Shown here in pieces: positions 51,060 to 61,480 of a stretch of DNA of 64,000 nucleotides. The notes under the pieces were generated by a model. The model made no database searches, was not told the origin of the DNA, and saw only the letters and a list, made by a program, of their open reading frames with translations. This stretch comes from Limonium bicolor. Taxonomy: Eukaryota > Streptophyta > Magnoliopsida > Caryophyllales > Plumbaginaceae. Position 1 is the first letter of the stretch; each line of letters opens with the position of its first letter. Where the stretch lies: positions 171,736,085 through 171,800,084 of the forward strand of contig CM041780.1 in the NCBI GenBank assembly GCA_023374045.1, given 5' to 3'. The translations under genes and the position numbers were made by a program.

Positions 51060-51909
51060 GACTAGAATACCGAGCATAGGAGTAAACCGAGTTAGGAAAC
51101 TAACTATACTATGGAGTGAGCAGTTATGGATGGGTTAACCACTAACTAAGTGTGGAATACCTTATAATCGGGAGACGTTACACCGTTGGACCGATAAGTG
51201 TGCAAGCGTGTTGCTAATGAATGTTCATATGAATTCAGATGTCAGGTAGACCGCGAGGTCGAGGCCGCGGACGCGGTACTGGAGATATGGGTGACCAGGG
51301 CGAGAACCCTACGGCACAGACTATGGCTGAGGCAGTCGCAGCCGCCGTAGCCCAGATGGTTCCCCAGATTGTAGCTGCGGTGCAGCAGGGGCATCAGCCC
51401 GAGTTCAGCCACCACCACCACCGCCGAGAGAGACCAACTGGGTCAAGGCGTTGGCTGACTTGAGGCCGCCATCATTCCATGGGGAGACCGATCCCCGTAA
51501 GCTAGAGGCGTACATCTCCGAGTTGGAGACCGCCTACGAGACTTTGGCCGTACCTGCTGAGGCTAAGGTCCGACTTGCCGCCTACTACTTGAAGGGGTCG
51601 GCACAGAGTTGGTGGAAATTGGTGAGGGAGGACAGGATAGCTGATCCTGAGTTTGGATGGAGGGAGTACACGGCTCTACTGCGAGCCAAGTACTACCCGG
51701 TACATGTGCAGGAGGCCAAGCGCCTCGAGCTAGACAGTTTGAAGCAGGGGGATAAGATGTCGGTCGACTACTATTCTGCGTTCACCGGTCTTATCCACCT
51801 GTTACCGGACTTGGGATATTCGAACCGGGTGTTGGTGAACCGGTTCTACAATGGTCTCAACTACCGTCTTCGTTATGGGATGGGACCAGCTGAGTATACT
51901 ACCTTGCAG

Positions 51910-52005
51910 GTAATTAGATGATATGTGAATCAGTTTATCGTTGTGAATGTTAATGTGAGTTGGTGAGTTTTGTTTTGCGGGGCATGACTGACATCCTAAA
52001 TTCAG
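51910..52005 (+). other. Predicted gag intron 1, element C
   Basis: GTAATT...ATTCAG, 96 bp, phase 0 after ...TTGCAG. Read through, it stops within four codons. Removing it joins TLQ to ECYHAAAKVE, restoring gag similarity. Copy 2 has the same intron at 62151-62254 (104 bp) with differing interior. Confidence 0.65.
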
Positions 52006-52262
52006 GAGTGCTATCATGCCGCTGCTAAGGTGGAGATTACCGTCCGTCTGAGGGACGAGGAGAATGCGCACAAGCGCAAGGCCACAAACGAGGGCCAGGT
52101 CCAGCAAGGATACGGGGGAGGAAGAAAAGAAGCACTACCCTCAGCCCCAGAAGAATCAGCATCAGGGTGATAAGGGCCAAGCCCAGACCACCACAGCTGA
52201 GGAGCCTCTGAAGCTTACGTACGCGTATGCGGCGAAGCCTTTACGCTCTCACCCGCCTAAGG

Positions 52263-52340
52263 GTAATTACCTAATCATGTGTAAATTGAGATAAAGTTCT
52301 TGAGTTGGAAGTGAGTATTGATGATGTATTGTGATCGCAG
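52263..52340 (+). other. Predicted gag intron 2, element C
   Basis: GTAATTACC...GATCGCAG, 78 bp, phase 1. Joining it makes a codon split G|CT that leads in frame into the zinc-knuckle exon. Copy 2 equivalent is 62512-62593 (82 bp). Confidence 0.6.
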
Positions 52341-52676
52341 CTAGCGCGGGTTCTGGACCGGAGCGCCACTTTTACTGTAAGTGGTGCAACGGCGACCACC
52401 CCGGCAAAGACTGCAAGGGCAACGACGTGCAGTGTCGTTATTGCCAGAAGATGGGGCACCGCGAGTTAGTGCTGGACAACCCCAACAGTAGGAACTACAG
52501 GCCAAAGGGTCAGTGGAAGGGTAAGACTACCGCGACCACTGATAGCCCGAAGGCGATCACCCAGCAGCCCTCTGACAGGAAACACGGATGCCCAGAAGGG
52601 GAAGGGTCGGGGTCCGGCAAGGCCGCCCTGAATGTGGTGGACCGGTCTGAGGCGCCAGGCTCCTCTTCTAGACCAG

Positions 52677-53730
52677 GTACCGCCTAAACTGTTACATGAA
52701 AAGTGATTGCTTACCGCATTTCATGCATGAGTGTAGAGTCTAAATGTACAACCACCTAACTAATGAGTTAAGGAATAATATAAAAGACACCTAAACTAGA
52801 CAATGTTGAAAACCTTAGGAACCTTCAATATCTGTTATCCAATCCCGCCCACACCAAACCCTGGAAAACCACCATCAGCATCACCGACTTTCCAATGGAG
52901 CAATGTCAGGTTATCCAACCAGGTATGGTACTCTTAAATGGATACCTGACACCCGAAGCGCAAATCCACATCATCAGACGATGCAATGAACTTGGAGCAG
53001 CATCAGGAGGATTCTACACACCCGAATACGCAAGCGGATCGAAGATGAAGCTGAAGATGATGTGCATGGGTAAGGACTGGAATCCTTACACCAAGTCATA
53101 TCAAGACGTGCGAGCTGAAGATGGAGCAACTGTACCAGGTATACCTGAGGAGTTCCTTGCGGTTGTTAACCACACCGTAGGAATTGCTCAGCAAGTGAAA
53201 AAGATTCAATTCCAAGTGTTAAAGCGGACCTATGTATTGTGAACTTCTACCAGAAAGGTGGAAGACTAGGATTGCACCAAGATAAGGACGAGTCACCCGA
53301 GTCTCTAAGTAAGGGAGTACCCGTGGTGTCTTGGTCCATTGGTGACACAGCAGTATTTATCTATGGCGAGCAGAAGCGTGGTGATCTCGCAAAGCTAGTG
53401 TTGAAATCAGGTGATGTGTTAATAATGGGAGGACAATCAAGGATGTTATACCACGGTATCAAGAAGATCAAACTGAATACCGCACCATCGGCAGTGATCA
53501 ATGCTACACATATGAAACCCGGACGTTTGAATTTGACTTTCAGGCAGTTTTAAGCCTTGTGTAACATGTAATCTATTAATCCAGTTATGTGTTAAGGATG
53601 CTATACGTAGCAATATCCACAATGTAACCAACTTATGGTGTAAGGAAGTATGTTAATAAATAAAGGGATGTGTTTTGGAGTATAGCAATCGTGTTACTAC
53701 CGTATACTTATACGTTTGCCAATTAATTAG
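52677..53730 (+). other. Predicted gag-protease intron 3 holding AlkB, element C copy 1
   Basis: Donor CCAG|GTACCG and acceptor AATTAATTAG|GC, 1054 bp, phase 1. Splicing joins gag exon 3 in frame to the protease exon. If retained, gag ends four codons later (GGT ACC GCC TAA). The AlkB ORF occupies most of it. Copy 2 equivalent is 62931-63981 (1051 bp). No transcript evidence is available here. Confidence 0.6.
52803..53553 (+). pseudogene. AlkB-like dioxygenase, element C copy 1 (frameshifted)
   Basis: Same gene as 63058-63810, nearly identical in sequence. Two small indels break it: one near 52864 in the N-terminal part and a one-base loss near 53195 that ends the upstream frame. The catalytic half from 53239 (NFYQKGGRLGLHQDKDE...YHGIK...RLNLTFRQF) stays open to the stop at 53551. 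The downstream 180 bp before the protease acceptor is non-coding. Confidence 0.88.
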
Positions 53731-56700
53731 GCTGTGCACTCGGAACGGGAGGTACATTGAGTGTCTGCAATGAGGCAGAAGCCGGCAAGAGCGGCACAAT
53801 CCTCACCGGTACCTTTCCAGTGAATGGCGTGGACGCCTCGATTTTGTTCGACTCCGGAGCCTCGCACACATTTATTTCGCTATCTTTTGCGAAGAGGCTG
53901 GGGTTAGACGGTGAAGAGATGCCAGACTTTTTAGTCACTCTCCCGTCGAGAGAGCGGATCAGGTGTACCCGCTACCACCGAGGTGTTGTTGTGCGAATCA
54001 GAGAGGAGGAGTTTCCGATCGACTTGATAGAGTTCGACGGACTTGGTTTTGATGTGATTATCGGGATGAACTGGTTGGAGCGGTACAAGGGTAGAATCCT
54101 ATGTGCCGAGCATCGACTGCTTCTTAGGAGTCCATCTGGGGTTACTATATCATACCGCCAGAGGCCCAGGGAGCCTTCGACTCAGATCATCACCGCCATG
54201 GCCATGTATCGTGAGATACGACGAGGAAGATGTATACCTCTGCTATGTCCAGGACATAGAGAGAGATCCAGAGTTTAGCACAGATGTGCCGGTAGTCTCG
54301 GAGTTTCCTGATGTATTTCCTAAGGAACTGCCGGGCATGCCGCCACCACGAGAGGTTGAGTTTGAGATCGACTTGGTTCCGGGCACCGGACCAATTGCGA
54401 AAGCACCATATCGTATGGCTCCAGCAGAAATGACAGAGCTCAAGGAGCAGCTGAGAGACCTACTGGACAAGGGCTTCATCCGCCCTAGTGTTTCACCATG
54501 GGGAGCGCCGGTCCTCTTCGTGAAGAAGAAGGACGGTAGCCTCCGCCTATGTATTGATTATCGAGAGCTGAATGCTGTTACGGTGAAGAACCGTTACCCC
54601 TTACCACGCATCGACGATCTATTTGATCAGCTTAGGGGAGCATCAGTATTCTCTAAGATAGACCTACGGTCAGGATATCATCAGATTGCCATCCGTGACA
54701 GTGACATTGAGAAAACAGCATTCAGAACTAGGTATGGGCATTATGAGTTCACAGTTATGCCGTTTGGCTTGTCAAATGCACCAGCGAAGTTCATGGACTT
54801 AATGAACCGTTTGTTCCAAGATCAGTTGGACAAATCTGTGGTAGTCTTCATTGACGACATACTTATATATTCGAAATCGAGAGGTGAGCATGAAAGCCAC
54901 CTGAGAGATGTGTTACAGACATTGAGGAAGAATCAGTTGTATGCAAAGTTTTCAAAGTGTGAGTTTTGGTTGAATCAAGTGTCCTTCCTTGGACATGTCA
55001 TTTCTGAGGCCGGGATCGCTGTAGATCCGGCAAAGATAGATGCTGTGCGCACCTGGCCAAGGCCGAAGACAGTTACCGATATCAGGAGCTTCCTCGGTCT
55101 GGCAGGTTATTATAGGAGATTTGTGAAGGACTTCTCCAGTGTCTCGAAGCCGATGACTTCCTTGATGAAGAAGGATGCACCATTTGAGTGGACAGACGAC
55201 TGCGAGAGTTCTTTTCAGAGACTCAAGGATGCTCTGACATCTGCACCGGTCCTGACATTACCAGACGGTCCAGATGGTTTTGAGGTCTATTGCGACGCAT
55301 CAGGCAGAGGTATGGGTTGTGTGTTGATGCAGCACGGGAAGGTCGTAGCATACGCCTCCCGACAGCTGAAGAAGCATGAGGAGAACTATCCTACCCACGA
55401 TTTAGAATTGGGGGCCATTGTCTTCGCACTGAAGATATGGCGACATCATTTGTATGGGGTAAGTGTGACAATCTATTCTGACCACAAGAGTTTGAAATAC
55501 TTGTTCACTCAGAAAGAGTTGAACATGAGGCAAAGAAGGTGGGTTGAATTCCTGAATGATTATGACATCAATTTACAGTACAAGGAGGGGAAGCAATGTG
55601 GTAGCTGACGCACTGAGTCGCCGAGCTCACTCTCTCCATTCGCTAGTCTCTCATACTAGCTTGGTTGAAGAGGTGCGGAGTGCTCAGATGGCAGATCAGT
55701 ATATGATGGAGATTAGACAGAAGCTTATTGACGGCACATTCGAGGGTCAGAAGTACGACTTCAGACTCCACGATGATGACCTGATTAGGCTTAATGGCCG
55801 GTTGTGTATACCGAGGAGTAGCGCTGAGCTGAAGGAGCGCATATTGTGAATCCCATGTTCTACGACATCGATTCACCCCGGAGCTTCAAAGATGTATAAG
55901 GGTATGAAACGTTATTTTTGGTGGACTGGTATGAAAAAGGATGTTAATGATTATGTGTTGAGGTGTCTCACTTGTCAGAAGGTCAAGTTTGAGCACCGAC
56001 GGCCTGGTGGTATGGTGCAGCCAATGCCAGTGCCGGAGTGGAAATTTCATGACATATCTATGGATTTTGTAGTAGGGCTTCCGCCTACAAGGGGAGGTCT
56101 GAATATGATTTGGGTGTTGTAGACCGACTGACCAAGGTGGCCCGATTCATTCCGATGAAGGACACCTGGAAAGTGGCTAAGCTTGCAGAGCTCTTTGACA
56201 GAGAGATAGTAAGACATCATGGGGTACCCAAGACGATTGTATCGACAGAGATACCAGATTCTTATCCAGATATTGGAGATCTACACGAGAGGCATTGGGT
56301 ACTGAGCTGAAATTGAGTACGGCGTTTCACCCCAGACAGATGGTCAGAGTGAGCGCACTATACAGACACTTGAGGATATGCTACGTGCATGTGCACTTGA
56401 CTTTCAGACCAGTGGATTGATAAGTTACATCTGATCGAGTTTAGTTACAACAACAGTTATCACGCTTCGATCAAGATGTCTCCCTTCCAGGCATTGTACG
56501 GTAGACCATGCCGCACGCCTTTATGCTGGGATGAGTCGAGTGAGACGGTCATTATAGGACCAGAGTATCTTGAGCAAGTTCAGGCAGAAGTTCGCCAGAT
56601 CAGGGCTAATATGAAGCAGCTCAGGATAGACAGAAGTCGTACGCTGATGTACGCAGACGTGACCTGGAGTTCGCTGTAGGCGATCAGGTATTTTTGAGGG

Positions 56701-57094
56701 TATCCCCCATGAAGGGAGTATTTCGTTTTGGCCAGAAGGGCAAATTGAGCCCGAAGTATGTAGGTCCTTATGTTGTGACGGAGCGGATCGGCCCGGTAGC
56801 TTAGACTTGACCTACCCGCCGAGCTGGGCAAGGTACATGATGTATTTCATGTGTCCCAGTTGAAGAAGTATATATCTCATCCGTCTCATGTGCTTCAGCC
56901 TGAGAGGCTAACCCTAGAGCCGACCATGCGATCAGTGGAGACTCCCGTACGATTCTGGACACTAAGACTCGAGACACTCGCCATAAGTCCGTGAGACTGG
57001 TGAAGGTTCTCTGGTCTAACCAGGACGTCGAGGAGGCCACCTGGGAGCTGGAAGATAAGATGAGGCGAAGTACCCGTCATTGTTTACTTCTTAG
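53731..57094 (+). pseudogene. Element C pol, copy 1: protease, RT, RNase H, integrase, chromodomain
   Basis: Polyprotein that would cleave Gag-Pol, make cDNA and integrate it. Protease carries LFDSGASHTFIS (about 53845). RT has [20 protein letters not shown] and FIDDILIYS, the catalytic DD. RNase H has [16 protein letters not shown] and [15 protein letters not shown] is in a shifted frame. Integrase has [19 protein letters not shown] and [11 protein letters not shown]. The C-terminal KVLWSNQDVEEATWE marks a chromodomain, known in chromoviruses to guide insertion to modified histones. A 501-codon frame (54103-55608) covers RT and RNase H. Frame breaks lie near 54220, 55595, 55847, 56118, 56250, 56400, 56680, 56800 and 56945, most being single-base losses relative to element A. 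Confidence 0.93.
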
Positions 57095-57107
57095 TGCTTT
57101 ATGTATA

Positions 57108-57142
57108 GGGTACGGGGCGTACCCCTTTTAAGGGGGGTAGAG
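57108..57142 (+). promoter_or_regulatory. Second hairpin plus polypurine tract, element C
   Basis: GGGTACG-GGG-CGTACCC immediately followed by CTTTTAAGGGGGGTAGAGCC, 14 bp after the pol stop and about 300 bp before the LTR-proximal tract. Confidence 0.65.
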
Positions 57143-57277
57143 CCGTTTCGGTTTTGGATATGTACGACATGTATTTGCATACATTGTCTATGTTATGTAC
57201 AGACCATTGTGTCTGAATGGTATTATATGGTTTGGACCTTGAGTCCGTTGTTATGTGAATATATTGTTGATGTTGGT

Positions 57278-57382
57278 AATGTGATATTGGGAAGCATTGC
57301 TTCATAAAGTATAATGTGATATTGGGAAGCATTGCTTCATAAAGTATAAGGTGGTATTGGGAAGCATTGCTTCATAAATATT
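57278..57382 (+). repeat. Triple 35-bp direct repeat upstream of the 3' LTR
   Basis: Two exact 35-bp units (AATGTGATATTGGGAAGC...) at 57278-57312 and 57313-57347 and a third with several changes at 57348-57382. Between pol and the polypurine tract; not seen in the other families. Confidence 0.9.
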
Positions 57383-57417
57383 CCCCGTGTTCTAACATTT
57401 GGATTTGTGGGAATGTG

Positions 57418-57453
57418 AACTTTGGGGACAAAGTTCTTTTAAGGGGGGTAGAT
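57418..57453 (+). promoter_or_regulatory. Polypurine tract and hairpin, element C
   Basis: AACTTTG-GGGA-CAAAGTT, then CTTTTAAGGGGGGTAGAT directly before LTR C2. Confidence 0.9.
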
Positions 57454-60400
57454 TGAAATACCCCAAACCTTAAAATGTTATTTAAACATTAAAACATGAT
57501 TTATTAAGACTAAAAAGAGTCTTAGAAACATTAGTAAACAATTTAAACATAGAAAATACAAGTAATTACCTTAAAGGTTATTTAGGGCGAAAAATGCTCT
57601 AAGCTTGGGATAAGCTTGGTTAAGGCTTGATAAGCTTACCAAGACTTCATTCATATATTAATGAACATATTAAATCAATTACCAAAGAAAACCAAGCTTG
57701 AAAACAAGTTAAAACACAAAATGTGCTTTAAGGAGTCTTAAAGCACATTTTTGAAAAATTGTCTTGTAAATGAGTTTTGAATGGCTAAATGTCCATCATT
57801 ACTCTTAAATATAATGTGTACTATATAGTATAACATTTGGGTGGCTATATCAATGGGAAATCAAAAATTTCACTTCTATGTGCCTTGTATTTGTGAATAG
57901 TAATTTTACAAGCTAGTTATAACATATGTTGTTATAAGTAATTAAATTGACAAACAAAGACTAAAATACCCTTGTTATATAAAGGGGGCCGGTTTTTGTA
58001 GTGAGGAGTCACCAAGTATGTTAACTTGTTAAGTAAATAAATGTGACTCATAGGTACTATTTGCTTTAAGGCTTAAATATCTTCAAAAAGTAAGTTCTAC
58101 TCATTCTCTCATTTCCTTCCTTTCTTCATTCACACGGTTTCACTCTCTCTTCCTTCTCTTGCTCTCTCTCACGGTTTGGCTAGCACACACACCACCATTG
58201 AAACCAATCTTTGAGCTCTTGTAAATCTTGCTCCTTGTCCAAATCAAAAACAAATACCACCATCTTTTCCTCTCCTCAAGCTCTTCATTTCTATCTTCTC
58301 CAAACTTCAAGACAACCATTTCGGTGCCATGGAGTTCCACCATTGAAGGAGCTTGAGCTTGTATTTTTACATATTGTTACTCTCCTTGACTTCTAGGTAA
58401 GGAATCTCAAATAAAAACTTCATTTCCTCCTTGTTTTTGTCATGTCCGAAAATACATGTTGAAGGAGCTTTTTATGTGACTTTGTTCTAGCTTCTTTCCA
58501 ACCCTTCATGGACTAGGTGGAGTCCTCTCTTCATAGACATTCAAACTCTCTTCAAAGATCAAGGTAAAACAACTACATTGATGTTTTTGAAATAATGAAA
58601 AATTAGGGTTTACAATGAGATTGAGCTTATAGCTTGAATACTCATTATAATGTTTGTATATTGTTTAGAACTTGTCAAAGAATCAAGTACTCTATCGGTT
58701 TTCTAAAGGAAACAAGAAAGAAGCTATTTTGCAAAGAGGTAAATCTACTAATTAAATGTTGTTTAATGCCTTAGGAGAAATGAGCTTATAAATGCTTATT
58801 AAAACTACCTAAAGAGCAAATGGTGAATGACCTAGTAAAGGTTCTCAATGAGACTAGTAAAAGGGCATATATGTTGTTGAGTGTATTTGCAGGTTAAAGG
58901 CATATATATTGTGAGGAAATTCAGTGTTTATGGTTTAAGCAATTTAAGGGCCTAAGAGCCATGCATTTTAAGGGCCTAAGTGCCATGCAAATTTAAATTA
59001 TGCATATATTGTGGTGTAGTGTAATTGGTGAAGTTTTGGTGTATGAGAGTGTTCTTGGTGATTTAGGTATTTTGTGTGTTTCATGAGAAAACAAAGTGTT
59101 TAGGCTTAGTAATGTTCTAGGAGAACCCATGTCAAAATTTAGGAAATATCTAAGGAGTTCTAGGTATTAATGTAAGGTTTGGTGAACTAGAGATGTTAGG
59201 AAATGACTAAGTGTTTACTAGAGGAGAAACTATGTCTTAGAGTGTTCTAGGTAAACAAAAGGACTTGACATTAACTAGGGTTTAGGTTGGTGAGAAATAA
59301 TGCTTTAGAGATGATGTTAGTGGTGAGAAAATGTTTTGGGATAGTAGTTTTTATAAGTATGAAACACCACTTAGGAACCTAGGAGAAAATTGTAAGTGTT
59401 AAGTATTTTGTGAAGGAATGAGTAAAGGCTTAAGGAATTAGAAGATGAGTTTTATGTGTGTTTAGGTAGGGATTAAGATGTGTTTGAAGTGTCCAAATGA
59501 GGTTAGAACATATTAGGATATATGAGGAAAAGTTTGGAGTTGAAAGAACAAATTAAGAGGAAAATCTGTAGTGGGCCGACCCAGGGTCCGACCCAGTTTT
59601 GGGTCGGTCGGACCATGTTAAGCCAGCCAGAAAGTTCGGCAATGGACCGACCCAGAGGGTTTTGGGTCGGTCGGCTTAGCTTTGGGTCGGTCGGGCAAAA
59701 ATTTAACGAAGGAAATTGTTTCTGGAATGGACCGACCCAGAGGGTTTTGGGTCGGTCGGTTTAGCTTTGGGTCGGTCGGAGAATTTCCAAAGGACGGGAA
59801 GTTTCGGCAAAGGACCGACCCATAAGGATGGGTCGGTCGTGGGTCGGTCTAAGGTTTAGTCTGAACCAGAAAGTTACTGGAACGGACCGACCCAGGGTTG
59901 GGTCGGTCGGTGGGTCGGTCGACCCTTAACAATAAAAAAAAAAAAACAACAAAAGGTGGCTTAAGTAGTTAAGCCTAGGGGTTATAATGAAGGTAATCAA
60001 TGATGAGTTTAGGCATTAAACATGTCATAAAATCATGTAAACACTTAGTAGAATTTGAAGTTAAGTTAATTAATTAACCACGTTACCAATGTGTTAGGAT
60101 GGCTCGGTGGAAATCAATCGAGCAAGACCAAGGTATGGTTTTCTTGCAGTCTGTTGCCTACCGGTTTACACCGGCCTGTGTGCTGTTTGTTTTCTGTGTG
60201 TTTACGACCTTATAAGATTAAGGCATGAAAAGAGTTTACGGTTGTTCATATTATGATGATGTATTATTGTGACTCCTATCCCTTGGTGTCTAACAAGACC
60301 TAAACTTGCTTGTGTGACTTAACAAGATCACTTGTGATCACTAACAAGTGCTAACCGGGGGAGTGAGGAGTCCGGTCTGTTCCGGCCACGCGTGTGAGGA

Positions 60401-61267
60401 CGGGGGTCGATATCATATCCGGTTCGACTCTCTTGGTGTATGTATAGGTTGTTCTCCAATTTGGTTTTCAACCTTCCCTTAGCTTATCCAAAGCTAATTT
60501 ACTGACTCACGTCGGGACAAAGGGGCATACATTATTTCGGTGTGCTTGGGATCACTATATCCGACACACCTTGGGATTAAGTTAACCATTCAAGTAACGG
60601 AATGGTAACGAGGTATGTAACGAGCTTAACATGGGATTAATGAAAATCCCTAGGCTCACTTGGTATACTAACTATGATGGGATGTTCCTTTGAGAACCGT
60701 GCCTGTGGTGTTATGGATTGTTAATGTGCTATGTTATGGTGTATAAATACATGTATATGATGTTGGTTGTTTAAAAATGAACTCCATGTTATCATGACAA
60801 GTGGTTTGCGCGTATCCCGGTAGCCGATGGGCTGCGCGTTAGCCATACCAGCAAAGGTGCTGACCCCCTCGGGGGCTCCATATTTTTTTTTATTGCAGGA
60901 TGAGACTCGAAGAGGCGGAATGGTTGTAGGTTTTAGACCATGATACTTTTGTTTATTTTGGATGTTGGCCCGGGGTGCGCCTGTGCTCCCGTGGCGTTAT
61001 ATTTTGGTACTGTTAGTTGATGGTGGAGGATGATTATGTTGTAGACGGTTGTAAATTAAATACTCGGTATTAATGGTATGGTTATGTTTGGATGTTGGGT
61101 CCTATTGCTCGGGAGTCTGATCATCAGACCGATACGTTGTATTTATTCTGCCTAGTTAACCACGTGGGTGGTTAACGGCGTTGTAACACCAATTTGTTAG
61201 TTGATGATTAGTTGGTTATTTCCGCTGCGACTGTATTATGTTGTTAGGCGCGTAGTTGGGTGTTACA
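57454..61267 (+). repeat. LTR C2 of element C (3814 bp)
   Basis: TGAAATACCCC to GGTGTTACA. It is followed not by flanking DNA but by another PBS, leader and gag, so it is an internal LTR of a tandem array. Includes TATATAAAG (57976-57984), palindrome cluster (59574-59927), tandem hairpins (60849-60898) and CACGTG hairpin (61155-61176). Confidence 0.93.
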
Positions 61268-61272
61268 AAAAG

Positions 61273-61300
61273 TGGTATCAGAGCGAAGTATCGCTCTGAT
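61273..61300 (+). promoter_or_regulatory. Primer-binding site and hairpin, element C copy 2
   Basis: Same as 51032-51059: TGGTATCAGAGC with a perfect 10-bp stem around AGTA. Confidence 0.9.
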
Positions 61301-61480
61301 GACTAGAATACCGAGCAGGAGTAAAACCGAGTTAGGAACCTAACTATACCTATGGAGTGAGCAGTTATGGATAGGTTAACCACTAACTAAGTGTGGAAAT
61401 ACCTTATAATCGGAGACGTTACAACCGTTGGACCGATAAGTGTGCAAGCATATTGCTAATGAATGTTCATATGAATTCAG

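Larger units (their letters stand above)
51239..52676 (+). pseudogene. Element C gag, copy 1 (three predicted exons)
   Basis: Capsid/nucleocapsid protein forming the virus-like particle. The ATG at 51239 opens an Arg-Gly-rich N-terminus. The retrotransposon-gag core lies at 51451-51909 (SAQSWWKLV, YYPVHVQEAKRLE, LNYRLRYGM). Predicted exons are 51239-51909, 52006-52262 and 52341-52676. Exon 3 has a CCHC zinc knuckle CKWCNGDHPGKDC (CX2CX3HX4C) and a second CRYCQKMGH. Exon 1 has a one-base loss near 51401 compared with copy 2. Exon 2 needs a frame change between about 52090 and 52130, which copy 2 shares. The second knuckle is damaged near 52465. The intact protein is therefore not encoded as read. 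Confidence 0.85.

Noticed and set aside
51239..51463. Gag N-terminal frame ending in a His-rich stretch as a separate small protein
   Set aside because: The His-rich end comes from a one-base loss near 51401; copy 2 reads Pro-rich sequence in the alternative frame, so this is a frameshift product.
52803..53553. AlkB as an ordinary host gene interrupted by a retrotransposon
   Set aside because: It is present at the same position in both C copies and in element A, in the sense direction, flanked by the same intron borders, so it belongs to the element.
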